A stretch of DNA of 40,789 nucleotides. It comes from Thiopontia sp013349825 (lineage in GTDB: Bacteria > Pseudomonadota > Gammaproteobacteria > GCF-002020875). Shown here piece by piece: positions 1-7,597 of the stretch. The notes beneath the pieces are model-generated. The model worked only from the letters and a program-made list of their open reading frames with translations, had not been told where the DNA came from and did not search any database. A program made the position numbers and the translations under genes. The stretch spans positions 1 to 40,789 of the forward strand of contig CAXCCG010000010.1 of the NCBI GenBank assembly GCA_963981015.1, read 5' to 3'. Within the stretch, counting starts at the first letter, position 1. The number at the start of each line of letters is the position of its first letter.

Positions 1-54
1 TTGGACACTATGGACGTAATTCAAATTACCCAGACTTGTTCAGAGGTTCCCTAA
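1..54 (+). repeat. Terminal fragment of dispersed IS-end/MITE-like repeat (copy 1)
   Basis: The first 54 bases match two other places in the window: the complement of 14345-14395, and 34709-34763. The shared core contains CACTATGGACG, TCAAATTACCCAGACTTG and a terminal GGTTCCCTAA. The outer end is at base 54 and the element runs leftwards out of the window, so its full size is unknown. The complementary copy of the terminal GGTTCCCTAA carries the stop codon of the hydantoinase gene at 51-53. The outer sequence resembles IS5-type ends, but I see no transposase. Confidence 0.75.
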
Positions 55-2021
55 TATCCAGGCAAACCACGCTCTAGTAACAGTGTCCCTGTTGAATCAA
101 CACACCCATACCATCCTGGGCTAATCAGTGAAGTGGAGACCTGCTCTGTAATCAACGCTGGCCCTGTAAAACACTCCCCCTCCAGCATCTGCTCTCGCTG
201 GTAGACTGGAACGCTCCCCATCCCGGTCAACAAGATCTCTCTTGGAGGACTTTTCCGTTGCTCTTTTTGCTGCGGCTGTAAAAAATGGTGTGTAGCCTCT
301 CTCTTCTCCCGAACATTTACCCTTAGATTAACCAACTCTACCGGAAAATCGAAACTGTGCCCATAACGAGACTGGTGCGCCTGATGAAAGGCTCTCACGC
401 TCTCAACAGAGCCTTGCCACTCCAAGTTGAGGGTAAAAGATTGTCCGCGATAACGTAGATCGACGGAGTAGAGCGGCTCAATCTGGCTTCTCTTAACCCC
501 CTCCTCAACCAACGCCTCAACTCCTTGTTGGGCGATCTCCTCAAGCTCTGCCACCACAACCACATCATCCATCTGCTCCAGCAATATGATTTTAGAGCGT
601 GACAACTCACGTCCACGAGGCGCTACTAACATCCCCAATGCAGAGAGCACCCCACCATGCACTGGAATCATCGCCTGCTTCATCCCCAATGACTCTGCCA
701 GCGCGCAGACATGAAGGCCACCTGCCCCCCCAAATGAGGCTAGCGTAAAATCTCTCGGATCTATACCGCGTTCAACGGAGATAACTCGCAGTGCATGTGA
801 CATATGTTCATTGGCCACCCGTATCACCCCCTCAGCGGCCTCTTCAACAGAGCTATTGAGAGCCGTTGCAACCGCTCTCATCGCCTTCTCTGCAGCATTT
901 AACTGCAGAGACATCCCTCCCCCCAAAAAGGCATCAGGCAACAATCTCCCCAGTAACAGGTTGGCATCCGTCACTGTAACCTCAACCCCTCCCTGCCCAT
1001 AACAGGCTGGCCCGGGAGAGGCTCCAGCAGACTCTGGACCCACTTGCAACATCCCTCCCGTATCTACCCGCGCAATCGACCCCCCTCCTGCACCAATGGT
1101 ATGCATATCCACCATGGGTACAGCTACAGGATAACGGCCAATTTTTCCTTCAGAGGTGAGGCGTACTTCACCATCAATCAACGCCACATCAGTAGAGGTC
1201 CCCCCCATATCAAAAGTAAGCAATTTTGAACGCCCTACCTGGTCTCCCACATAGCGAGCTGCCGCTAATCCACCGGCTGGCCCTGAAAGCAACATATGAA
1301 CAGCATCTTCACCGGCTTGAGAGGCGGCAATGGTACTTCCTGAGGACTGCATAACCGAAACCTGCGCTCCAGGACACCCCTCCGCCAAACGCTGCAGATA
1401 TCCATCAACCAGTGGCCCCACATAGCTATTGAGCCAGGTTGCTATACCCCGCTCATACTCCCGATACTCGGGTAATACCTTTGAAGATCTAGAGACAAAA
1501 ATCTCTTCCGGGATAATTGCTTCAATCTCTTTTTCTGGAGCGCTCTGCATAAAAGAGAAGAGTAAATTGATCGCCACCGCCTGCGGATTTCGCAACATAA
1601 TCTCACGCCGCAAACACTCTAAACCGGATTCAGTCAGCGGCTCAATCAGCTCTCCCTCGGCACTGATTCGCCCTTCCGCCTCCAGACAATCCTCTTTCGG
1701 AACCGGAGGGGGTACAGGCACTGGCTGCAAATTATAGAGTTCATCCCGTGCCTGTCTGCCAATCGTCAGCAGATCTGCAAAACCATGATTAGTAATATAG
1801 AGGGTATGCACACCTTTTTCCTCCAGCACTGCATTAGTGGCTACAGTAGAGCCATGCACAACAGTCAACCCTTCTAGTGGCACACCAAGCGCTCTCATCC
1901 CCTGCAAGATGGCGCGTTCAGGTGCCTCCGGCGTCGACAATACTTTATGGATATGGAGCTGCACCCCATCCCAGTAGACAAAATCGGTAAACGTACCACC
2001 TGTATCGACACCCAGAATCAT
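51..2021 (-). CDS. hyuA: Hydantoinase/5-oxoprolinase, HyuA-type ATPase subunit
   Basis: This 656-aa protein belongs to the hydantoinase A/5-oxoprolinase family, which uses ATP to open cyclic amides such as hydantoins or 5-oxoproline in the cytoplasm. The N-terminal actin-like ATPase signature GVDTGGTFTDF is at residues 4-14. A second phosphate-binding motif, DMGGTSTDVALI, lies near residue 270, followed by GAGGGSIA. Length is close to the family norm, so the protein looks complete. The usual partner, HyuB, is not within the window. The TAG stop lies inside the end of a dispersed repeat (1-54), so an insertion has set the 3' boundary and may have separated the gene from hyuB. Only 21 bp separate its start from the divergent fpg. 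Substrate cannot be inferred; acetone or acetophenone carboxylase-like roles also exist in this superfamily. Confidence 0.85.
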   Translation of the reverse strand: MILGVDTGGTFTDFVYWDGVQLHIHKVLSTPEAPERAILQGMRALGVPLEGLTVVHGSTVATNAVLEEKGVHTLYITNHGFADLLTIGRQARDELYNLQPVPVPPPVPKEDCLEAEGRISAEGELIEPLTESGLECLRREIMLRNPQAVAINLLFSFMQSAPEKEIEAIIPEEIFVSRSSKVLPEYREYERGIATWLNSYVGPLVDGYLQRLAEGCPGAQVSVMQSSGSTIAASQAGEDAVHMLLSGPAGGLAAARYVGDQVGRSKLLTFDMGGTSTDVALIDGEVRLTSEGKIGRYPVAVPMVDMHTIGAGGGSIARVDTGGMLQVGPESAGASPGPACYGQGGVEVTVTDANLLLGRLLPDAFLGGGMSLQLNAAEKAMRAVATALNSSVEEAAEGVIRVANEHMSHALRVISVERGIDPRDFTLASFGGAGGLHVCALAESLGMKQAMIPVHGGVLSALGMLVAPRGRELSRSKIILLEQMDDVVVVAELEEIAQQGVEALVEEGVKRSQIEPLYSVDLRYRGQSFTLNLEWQGSVESVRAFHQAHQSRYGHSFDFPVELVNLRVNVREKREATHHFLQPQQKEQRKSPPREILLTGMGSVPVYQREQMLEGECFTGPALITEQVSTSLISPGWYGCVDSTGTLLLERGLPGY

Positions 2022-2042
2022 TCAGCTATTATACTCTGCAAC

Positions 2043-2867
2043 ATGCCTGAATTACCTGAAGTTGAAACCACCCGGTGCGGCATTGAACCTACCACACTCA
2101 ATCAAACGGTTACTGCTGTAACCATTCGTCAACGCAGTCTGCGCTGGTTGATCCCTGAGGGGGTGGAAGAGCAACTCATCGGTATCACCTTTCAGCAGAT
2201 CGAACGACGGGCCAAATACCTGCTACTCAAAAGCGCACAAGGCACTCTCATTATCCATCTCGGTATGACCGGTACACTGCGTGTTCTACAAGGGAACCCA
2301 CCTGCTGAAAAACATGATCACATTGATTTGTTCCTCAGCAATGGCATGATGCTCCGCTTTCGCGACCCAAGACGCTTTGGTGCCTTCATCTGGACAGCGG
2401 CCCCTATTGAGCAACATCCGCTTCTGAGTACGCTCGGTATTGAACCTGTTGGTACTACAACCATCGATGAGATCTGTAGCCACCTCTATCAGAGCTCCAG
2501 AAGCCGCAAGATAGCAGTCAAAAGCTTCATCATGGATCAGAAAATTATTACCGGCGTGGGCAACATCTATGCCTGCGAATCGCTCTTCATCAGTGGAATC
2601 CACCCCAAAAGAGCCTGTAACCGTATTTCAAAACAGCGTTACCGACAACTGGCTGAAGCGATTCAAAATACCCTTAACCGAGCAATCCGCCAAGGAGGAA
2701 CCACTCTGCAGGATTTCCGCAACAGCGAGGGAAAACCGGGCTATTTCCAGCAACAGCTCTCTGTCTATGGACGAGAAGGAGAAAACTGCCTGCACTGTGG
2801 TACTGCAATCAAACGTTTTAGCCAGAACCAGCGCTCTACTTGGTACTGTTCCAGCTGCCAGCATTAA
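2043..2867 (+). CDS. mutM: Formamidopyrimidine-DNA glycosylase (Fpg/MutM)
   Basis: This 274-aa bifunctional DNA glycosylase/AP lyase removes 8-oxoguanine and formamidopyrimidines. The start is fixed by the N-terminus MPELPEVETT: the catalytic amine is Pro2 after Met removal and Glu3 is the acid. A longer in-frame reading from 1947 would bury this N-terminus and is rejected. Other family marks are LGMTG near residue 79, the helix-two-turn-helix segment VGNIYACE, and a C-terminal zinc finger C-x2-C-x16-C-x2-C ending at residue 273. A -10-like TATACT at 2030-2035 lies so close to the ATG that the mRNA may be leaderless or nearly so. No function-breaking change is seen. Confidence 0.96.
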   Translation: MPELPEVETTRCGIEPTTLNQTVTAVTIRQRSLRWLIPEGVEEQLIGITFQQIERRAKYLLLKSAQGTLIIHLGMTGTLRVLQGNPPAEKHDHIDLFLSNGMMLRFRDPRRFGAFIWTAAPIEQHPLLSTLGIEPVGTTTIDEICSHLYQSSRSRKIAVKSFIMDQKIITGVGNIYACESLFISGIHPKRACNRISKQRYRQLAEAIQNTLNRAIRQGGTTLQDFRNSEGKPGYFQQQLSVYGREGENCLHCGTAIKRFSQNQRSTWYCSSCQH

Positions 2868-2891
2868 AACCATACAATCTATACTGAATAT

Positions 2892-2922
2892 AGCTATTTC
2901 CTCAACTCGCAGTAAAATAGCT
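2892..2922. promoter_or_regulatory. Inverted repeat upstream of the S24-like gene
   Basis: AGCTATTT (2892-2899) is repeated in inverted form as AAATAGCT (2915-2922), with a 15-base gap. The right arm overlaps a -10-like TAAAAT (2913-2918) just before the ATG at 2925. This could be an operator or a weak hairpin. No good -35 accompanies the -10, so confidence is low. Confidence 0.3.
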
Positions 2923-2924
2923 TC

Positions 2925-3311
2925 ATGGATATCCACAACCCCACAGCATGTGAAGACAAAGAGCCGTTTGCGCTCCAGGTCATTGGTGAAAGTATGGCCC
3001 CGGAATTCAATGATGGTGCGGTGATCATCATTGACCCCGGCTACCCCGTCGTCAATGGAGCCTACGTACTGGCCCTCTATAAAGATGAGTACCACTTCCG
3101 CCAACTGGTTCGACAAGACGAAACCAGCTATCTGGTACCACTCAATAACCAGTTCCACTCAGTAGAGCTGAAGGGGCTGTTTGAGATTAAAGGTGTGATC
3201 ACTCAACAGAACCATAATCGACAGATTGTCCACTATGAATACCCCAAAGCCGGGGTTATTGAGCGTAGGGAGAGTGATCGCAGAACGCGAAAGAAGCGCA
3301 ATAGAGCCTGA
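2925..3311 (+). CDS. LexA/S24-peptidase-like protein without a DNA-binding domain
   Basis: This 128-aa protein is a stand-alone S24/LexA catalytic-fold domain. The family serine is in GESM (residues 21-24), followed by the DGAVIIIDP strand and a segment equivalent to the LexA lysine region. There the sequence reads DEYHFRQL where LexA has the catalytic lysine (VTVKRL), so the general base appears to be arginine. No helix-turn-helix precedes the domain, and the C-terminus ends in a basic tail (RRESDRRTRKKRNRA). LexA, UmuD and phage repressors share this fold and self-cleave. With Lys replaced, this member may not cleave, or may act as a folded regulatory domain. It lies 57 bp downstream of fpg and could be co-transcribed with that DNA repair gene. 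Confidence 0.75.
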   Translation: MDIHNPTACEDKEPFALQVIGESMAPEFNDGAVIIIDPGYPVVNGAYVLALYKDEYHFRQLVRQDETSYLVPLNNQFHSVELKGLFEIKGVITQQNHNRQIVHYEYPKAGVIERRESDRRTRKKRNRA

Positions 3312-3332
3312 TTTTCCCTTCATTAAACACAG

Positions 3333-3365
3333 AAAAGGCCGGCTCAGGAAATGAACCGGCCTTTT
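3333..3365. terminator. Bidirectional rho-independent terminator
   Basis: AAAAGGCCGG (3333-3342) pairs with CCGGCCTTTT (3356-3365) across a 13-base loop. The A-run and T-run give a U-tract in both directions. It lies between the convergent S24-like and ferredoxin genes and should end both transcripts. Confidence 0.9.
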
Positions 3366-3382
3366 CTTTAAAGCAGTTTCTA

Positions 3383-3628
3383 TTACGCAGTCAGCTTTTC
3401 ATACTTGGCACGCAATACGTCTTCACCTTCTTCATGATTTGGGTCAGGCAGACAGCAGTCTACAGGGCAGACTTCAACGCACTGTGGCTCATCATAGTGC
3501 CCAATACACTCTGTACAGAGTTCATGGTTAATTTCATAAATTTCATCCCCCTGATAGATTGCCTCATTGGGGCACTCTGGTTCACACACATCGCAGTTGA
3601 TGCATTCGTCTGTAATATATAACGCCAT
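3383..3628 (-). CDS. fdx: 2[4Fe-4S] ferredoxin, YfhL/Allochromatium type
   Basis: This 81-aa cytoplasmic ferredoxin carries two cubane clusters. The first site is C-x2-C-x2-C-x3-CP (CINCDVCEPECP). The second has the longer spacing typical of the Allochromatium/YfhL type, C-x2-C-x8-C-x3-CP (from CTEC to CVEVCP), and is followed by an acidic C-terminal extension (NHEEGEDVLRAKYEKL). Such ferredoxins have low, widely separated potentials. The partner enzyme here is not evident. It sits next to coaD and rsmD, an arrangement common in gammaproteobacteria, so it is a housekeeping ferredoxin rather than a dsr component. It shares the bidirectional terminator at its 3' end. Confidence 0.93.
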   Translation of the reverse strand: MALYITDECINCDVCEPECPNEAIYQGDEIYEINHELCTECIGHYDEPQCVEVCPVDCCLPDPNHEEGEDVLRAKYEKLTA

Positions 3629-3671
3629 TTTAAAAAACCCCTATGGTCCTAATCTAAATTATTGACTGCTA

Positions 3672-4166
3672 TTATTGTACACCACGTTGAAATTTATCTG
3701 CCAGCGCTAGTTGTACATTTTTATCTACAAAAGAGTCCACATCTCCCCCTAAGGATGCAATCTCTCTCACCAGACTGGAAGAGAGGTAGCCATATTGTTC
3801 TGCCGGAGTGAGAAACAACGTCTCAATCTCGGGAGCCAGATGTCGATTCATCCCTGCCAATTGAAACTCATACTCAAAATCTGAAACCGCCCGAAGTCCA
3901 CGCAAGATCACAGAGGCTTCTACAGAGCGGGCAAAATCAATCAATAGCCCCTCAAAGGGCTGCACCTCAACCCCTTCAACATTCTCCAGGGCCAACTTCG
4001 CCAGGGAGAGCCGCTCCTCAATGGTAAAGAGTGGTTTCTTGTTGCTGTTATCGGCAGAGACAACAGCAACCACAACCTGATCAAAAATATGCACTGCACG
4101 CTCAACAAGGTCAATATGCCCTTTGGTGATGGGGTCAAAGGTTCCCGGATAGACTGCTCTTCTCAT
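3672..4166 (-). CDS. coaD: Phosphopantetheine adenylyltransferase (CoaD)
   Basis: This 164-aa nucleotidyltransferase transfers AMP from ATP to 4'-phosphopantetheine, giving dephospho-CoA in the penultimate step of CoA synthesis. The nucleotidyltransferase motif is at the N-terminus: GTFDPITKGH (residues 8-17), with the HxGH-type signature in the form TKGH. The second signature, SSSLVREI, is at about residues 128-135. Length is normal. Its ATG overlaps the stop of rsmD by 4 bp (4163-4166), so the two are translationally coupled, a pairing widespread in bacteria. Confidence 0.96.
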   Translation of the reverse strand: MRRAVYPGTFDPITKGHIDLVERAVHIFDQVVVAVVSADNSNKKPLFTIEERLSLAKLALENVEGVEVQPFEGLLIDFARSVEASVILRGLRAVSDFEYEFQLAGMNRHLAPEIETLFLTPAEQYGYLSSSLVREIASLGGDVDSFVDKNVQLALADKFQRGVQ

Positions 4167-4747
4167 AACGACGCCTCCTCTGAACGCTCGATCAAGCTAT
4201 AGACCACCTGCCCCGCTTCTCCACTGCGACTCACCACCCAACCTTCCGGCAGAGAGAGGTTGCTTAACTGTTTCTCATATTCAATATAGAGTTTCAGAGG
4301 GATATCTTGCTGAAGCGCCTCCAGTTGAGAAAACAACATCTCCAAAAAACTCCTCCCAAAGGGAGGGTCCAGGAAAACCAAGTCATATTGAGATAACCCG
4401 TTCTGCTGTAGAAAACGGAAGGCATCCATAGAATGCACTTTCCCTTGGTCAGACTGTAGCAGGTTCAGATGGTCCCGAATGGTCTGTGCGCTATTACGGT
4501 CTTTCTCAACAAAATCGACATCTGCCGCACCACGCGATAATGCTTCCAACCCCAAGGCCCCACTTCCTGCGAAGAGATCAAGACAGTGAGCTCCTCGTAT
4601 ACTCATCTGCAGCCAGTTAAAGAGAGTCTCTCTCACCCGGTCTGGAGTGGGACGAATTTCCGGGTGGTCCGCAAAGGTAAGCTGACGCCCCCGCCACACC
4701 CCTCCAATGATTCTAAGGCGGCGATTACCACCACGTTTACCCCTCAA
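4163..4747 (-). CDS. rsmD: 16S rRNA (guanine966-N2)-methyltransferase RsmD
   Basis: This 194-aa SAM-dependent methyltransferase modifies G966 of 16S rRNA during 30S assembly. The SAM-binding loop LDLFAGSGALGLEALSRGA (about residues 56-74) and the catalytic motif DPPF (about residues 126-129) are intact. The N-terminal RIIGGVWRGRQL and RPTPDRVRETLFNWL segments are characteristic of RsmD. It overlaps the upstream M16 gene by 4 bp at its start and coaD by 4 bp at its end, giving a compact M16-M16-rsmD-coaD unit. Confidence 0.96.
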   Translation of the reverse strand: MRGKRGGNRRLRIIGGVWRGRQLTFADHPEIRPTPDRVRETLFNWLQMSIRGAHCLDLFAGSGALGLEALSRGAADVDFVEKDRNSAQTIRDHLNLLQSDQGKVHSMDAFRFLQQNGLSQYDLVFLDPPFGRSFLEMLFSQLEALQQDIPLKLYIEYEKQLSNLSLPEGWVVSRSGEAGQVVYSLIERSEEASL

Positions 4748-6084
4748 TTCACTTTTCCACCCACAACCACCGTTACCATAGCCGTAGGGTGGAGACGTCG
4801 CTTAAAGGCCTGCTGTATAGATGCAGCAGTCACCTGCTCAATTTGCTGGTTAAAGGTGTCGAGATAATCCACCGGTAACCCATAAAAACCAATCATTCCC
4901 AGATACTCCACAATCTTCTTGTTACTGTCGATACGTAATGGAAAGCCACCGGTGATATTCTTTTTGGAGCGTTCCAGATCTTCCGCAGCCGGCCCTTGTG
5001 TGATAAAACGATCAATTGTTTCTCGCAAAACCTTTAACGCCTCATCACGACTCTCATTTTTGGTCTGCAGCCCTGCCGTAAACGGCCCCTCGCCACGCAT
5101 CGGAGAGAAATAACTATAAGCGCTATAGGCAAGACCGCGTGCCTCTCGTACCTCTTCAGAGATCATCGAAGTCAAACCACTGCCACCCAAAATATGGTTA
5201 CCAACATAAAGGCTAAAGTAGTCTGCATCACCACGGCGCAACACCGGATGCCCTGTTAATAGATGGCTCTGCACGGAAGGAAAAGAGATCTCAACAGTTT
5301 CACCCGGTTTTGCAGTCACTGCTTTGGGTAGTCCCGGTGCTTTTTCACCCTTTGGCAGATGACCTACCACTTGCTGGGCAATCGCTTTCGCCTGCTCCAC
5401 GCCTAGATCACCCACAATTGCTACCGTTGCATTGCTGCCAACATAATATTGTGCATGAAAACGCCGCAGATCACTCCGTTTCAACGCCTTAACACTCTCC
5501 TCAGTTCCACTGGATGGCTCTGCATAAGGGTGCTTTCCATAGAGTGCCCGGTAGAAGGCCTTACTCGCAATCGTACCTGGTGACTGCTTCTGTGACTGAA
5601 TGCCGACCAGCTGCCGACTGCGCTCACGAGCAAATGCATCCTCCGGGAAAAAGGGGTGATGAATCAGATCAGAGACCAGATCCAATGCGGGGTTCAACTG
5701 TGCCGGTTCACTCAAACTACGCAATGAGACCAGAGCCATATCTCTAAAAGAATCAAAACCCAGCTGGGCGCCTAGACGATCAACCAATGCAGCAATCCCC
5801 TCCTCTCCTCTTTTTCCAGCCCCTGAGGACAACAGTCCATTGGTCATGGAGGCGATACCACCCTGCGCCCCATCCCTTGCACTCCCCGCATCAAAAATGA
5901 CACGCAGATCTACAATGGGAAGTTCCGGGGTATGGACATAGAGTACCCTGGCACCGTTTGAGGTCTCCCAACGCTCTATCTGCGGAGCCGCTACTGCAGT
6001 CATCATGGTGAACAGTCCGCTGCAAAGCAACAGGATTTTCATCCCTGAACGGTCAAAAAAAGAGGGAAGATCGTTATGACGCAT
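4744..6084 (-). CDS. M16-family peptidase-like protein lacking the HxxEH site (partner subunit)
   Basis: This 446-aa protein has the M16 (pitrilysin/insulinase) fold, but the position of the zinc-binding HxxEH reads MTNGLLSSG. It therefore lacks the metal ligands and is presumably the non-catalytic half of a heterodimer with the neighbouring M16 enzyme. The start at 6084 is chosen because AGGAG lies 8-9 bases upstream and it overlaps the stop of the upstream gene by 11 bp. The first 33 residues contain a hydrophobic signal segment (KILLLCSGLFTMMTAVAA), so the protein is exported. The C-terminal R/Y-type substrate-pocket region (ARGLAYSAYSYF) is kept. An active/inactive M16 pair beside ftsY and rsmD is a recurrent gammaproteobacterial arrangement. 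Its substrate is unknown. Confidence 0.88.
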   Translation of the reverse strand: MRHNDLPSFFDRSGMKILLLCSGLFTMMTAVAAPQIERWETSNGARVLYVHTPELPIVDLRVIFDAGSARDGAQGGIASMTNGLLSSGAGKRGEEGIAALVDRLGAQLGFDSFRDMALVSLRSLSEPAQLNPALDLVSDLIHHPFFPEDAFARERSRQLVGIQSQKQSPGTIASKAFYRALYGKHPYAEPSSGTEESVKALKRSDLRRFHAQYYVGSNATVAIVGDLGVEQAKAIAQQVVGHLPKGEKAPGLPKAVTAKPGETVEISFPSVQSHLLTGHPVLRRGDADYFSLYVGNHILGGSGLTSMISEEVREARGLAYSAYSYFSPMRGEGPFTAGLQTKNESRDEALKVLRETIDRFITQGPAAEDLERSKKNITGGFPLRIDSNKKIVEYLGMIGFYGLPVDYLDTFNQQIEQVTAASIQQAFKRRLHPTAMVTVVVGGKVN

Positions 6085-7441
6085 GGTTATACTCCTTGCT
6101 CTGCTCAGTACTCTCAATCGGCAGCGGTTCCAATATTGCTGTGGTTAATCGATCCAACTCCAGATACTTTTTGGCCACTGCCATAACCTGTTCAGCCGTC
6201 ACTTCACGAATACGATCTGCATAGCGCTCCGCCTCTCGCCAATCCAACCCTATGGTCTCCAGGGTGCCCATCTGCATCGCCTGATAAAAGACAGAATCCT
6301 GCTCAAACACCTTGGATGCAATCACCTGTGCTTTAACCCGATCCAACTCCTCTGTGGTCACTGGACTTTTCTTCATCTCCATCACCTGCTCCAGCAAGGC
6401 TTTCTTGACACCCTCTATAGTTCCCTCCTGGGTAGGTACACCCTCTACCAGAAACAGAGTCTGCAGACGATCATACGGATCATAGCCAACACCGGCACTG
6501 GTCGCCACTTTTAAACCACGAACCAGATTTTTATTAAGGCGGGCACTGTCCCCTCCATCCAGCACATAAGCCATCACTTCCAGTGCATAAGGTTCCCACG
6601 CCTCCTCTGCAGTTGCCACTGTAGGCACTGGAAAACCCATCAACAGGTAAGGGATTTCAGCAGGACGCCGTACTGTCACCTCACGCGGCCCCAGCTGCTT
6701 GGTCTCTTTACGTGGTTTAGGGGCGGTCAACTTTGAGGGTTTGAGAGGGCCAAAATATTTTTTGGCCATCGCAATAACCTCACCACTCTCCACATCACCA
6801 GCAACCACCAGTGTGGCATTATTGGGGGCATACCACATCTCATACCAACGCCTCAGATCCTCAATGGTATAGTTCTCAATATCATCCATCCAGCCGATAA
6901 TGGGGTGGTGATAAGGGCTGGTCTGGAAGGCTGTCGCCATAAATTGCTCATACGTGAGAGAGGTAGGCTTATCCTCTGTACGCATACGACGCTCCTCCAT
7001 CACCACCTTCTGCTCTTTAAGGAACTCCTCTTCAGGGAGTACTAAATTACGCATCCGGTCTGATTCCAGTTCCATACTGATCGGCAACCGGCTCTTCTCC
7101 AGACGTTGAAAATAGGCCGTATAATCCTGACCAGTGAAGGCATTTTCACGCCCTCCATTTTCAGAGATGATGCGTGAAAACTCATTGGGACCATGCTTCT
7201 CGGTCCCCTTAAACATCATATGTTCCAACATATGAGAAATTCCGGTAATACCATCCGTCTCATAGCTGGCCCCTACCTTGTACCAGATTTGTGAAACCAC
7301 CACCGGGGCACGGTGATCCTCTTTAACAATCACCTTCATTCCGTTGCCCAGCATCGCCTCAGTCACTGAAGCCGATGCACTACTGCTCATCAACGCGCCT
7401 AATAGCAGTCCTGCACCCCATTTTGAAACAGCTTTTGTCAT
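6074..7441 (-). CDS. Periplasmic M16 zinc metallopeptidase (catalytic subunit)
   Basis: This is a zinc-dependent endopeptidase of the pitrilysin family, about 455 aa. The inverted zinc motif HMLEH is at residues 70-74, and the third ligand Glu should lie in the VVMEERRMR segment downstream. The N-terminus MTKAVSKWGAGLLLGALMSSSASA is a good Sec signal, so it acts in the periplasm. ATG 7441 is chosen; ATG 7450 is an equally possible start, and a longer reading to 7516 would bury the signal peptide. It is divergent from ftsY and overlaps the inactive M16 partner, so the two are probably made together in equal amounts. Confidence 0.9.
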   Translation of the reverse strand: MTKAVSKWGAGLLLGALMSSSASASVTEAMLGNGMKVIVKEDHRAPVVVSQIWYKVGASYETDGITGISHMLEHMMFKGTEKHGPNEFSRIISENGGRENAFTGQDYTAYFQRLEKSRLPISMELESDRMRNLVLPEEEFLKEQKVVMEERRMRTEDKPTSLTYEQFMATAFQTSPYHHPIIGWMDDIENYTIEDLRRWYEMWYAPNNATLVVAGDVESGEVIAMAKKYFGPLKPSKLTAPKPRKETKQLGPREVTVRRPAEIPYLLMGFPVPTVATAEEAWEPYALEVMAYVLDGGDSARLNKNLVRGLKVATSAGVGYDPYDRLQTLFLVEGVPTQEGTIEGVKKALLEQVMEMKKSPVTTEELDRVKAQVIASKVFEQDSVFYQAMQMGTLETIGLDWREAERYADRIREVTAEQVMAVAKKYLELDRLTTAILEPLPIESTEQSKEYNHAS

Positions 7442-7597
7442 TATTCTCATTCCATTACCGGTTAGATTGTAAAATTGTACCCGAGAAGACTCTACAATAG
7501 CGTATAAGTTCCCCAACAGAGCATTCGCCTTCTCTGCCGCTTATTCGTTACACTCCCCCTTTTACCGCAACCGATCACCCCAACAAAGAGTCAACCC

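Noticed and set aside
395..616. Antisense and out-of-frame open frames within hyuA, fpg, ftsY, dsr genes and valS
   Set aside because: They overlap well-supported genes, lack ribosome binding sites and show no domain features.
1947..2042. Extended N-terminus of Fpg
   Set aside because: The catalytic Pro must follow the initiator Met, so translation has to start at 2043; the extension also overlaps hyuA.
2925..3311. Prophage remnant marked by a phage-type repressor
   Set aside because: The S24 protein lacks a DNA-binding domain and sits among housekeeping genes with no integrase or phage structural genes.
4744..6084. Pseudogene status of the M16 protein lacking HxxEH
   Set aside because: The frame is intact, with signal peptide, ribosome binding site and normal length; inactive M16 partners are common in heterodimers.
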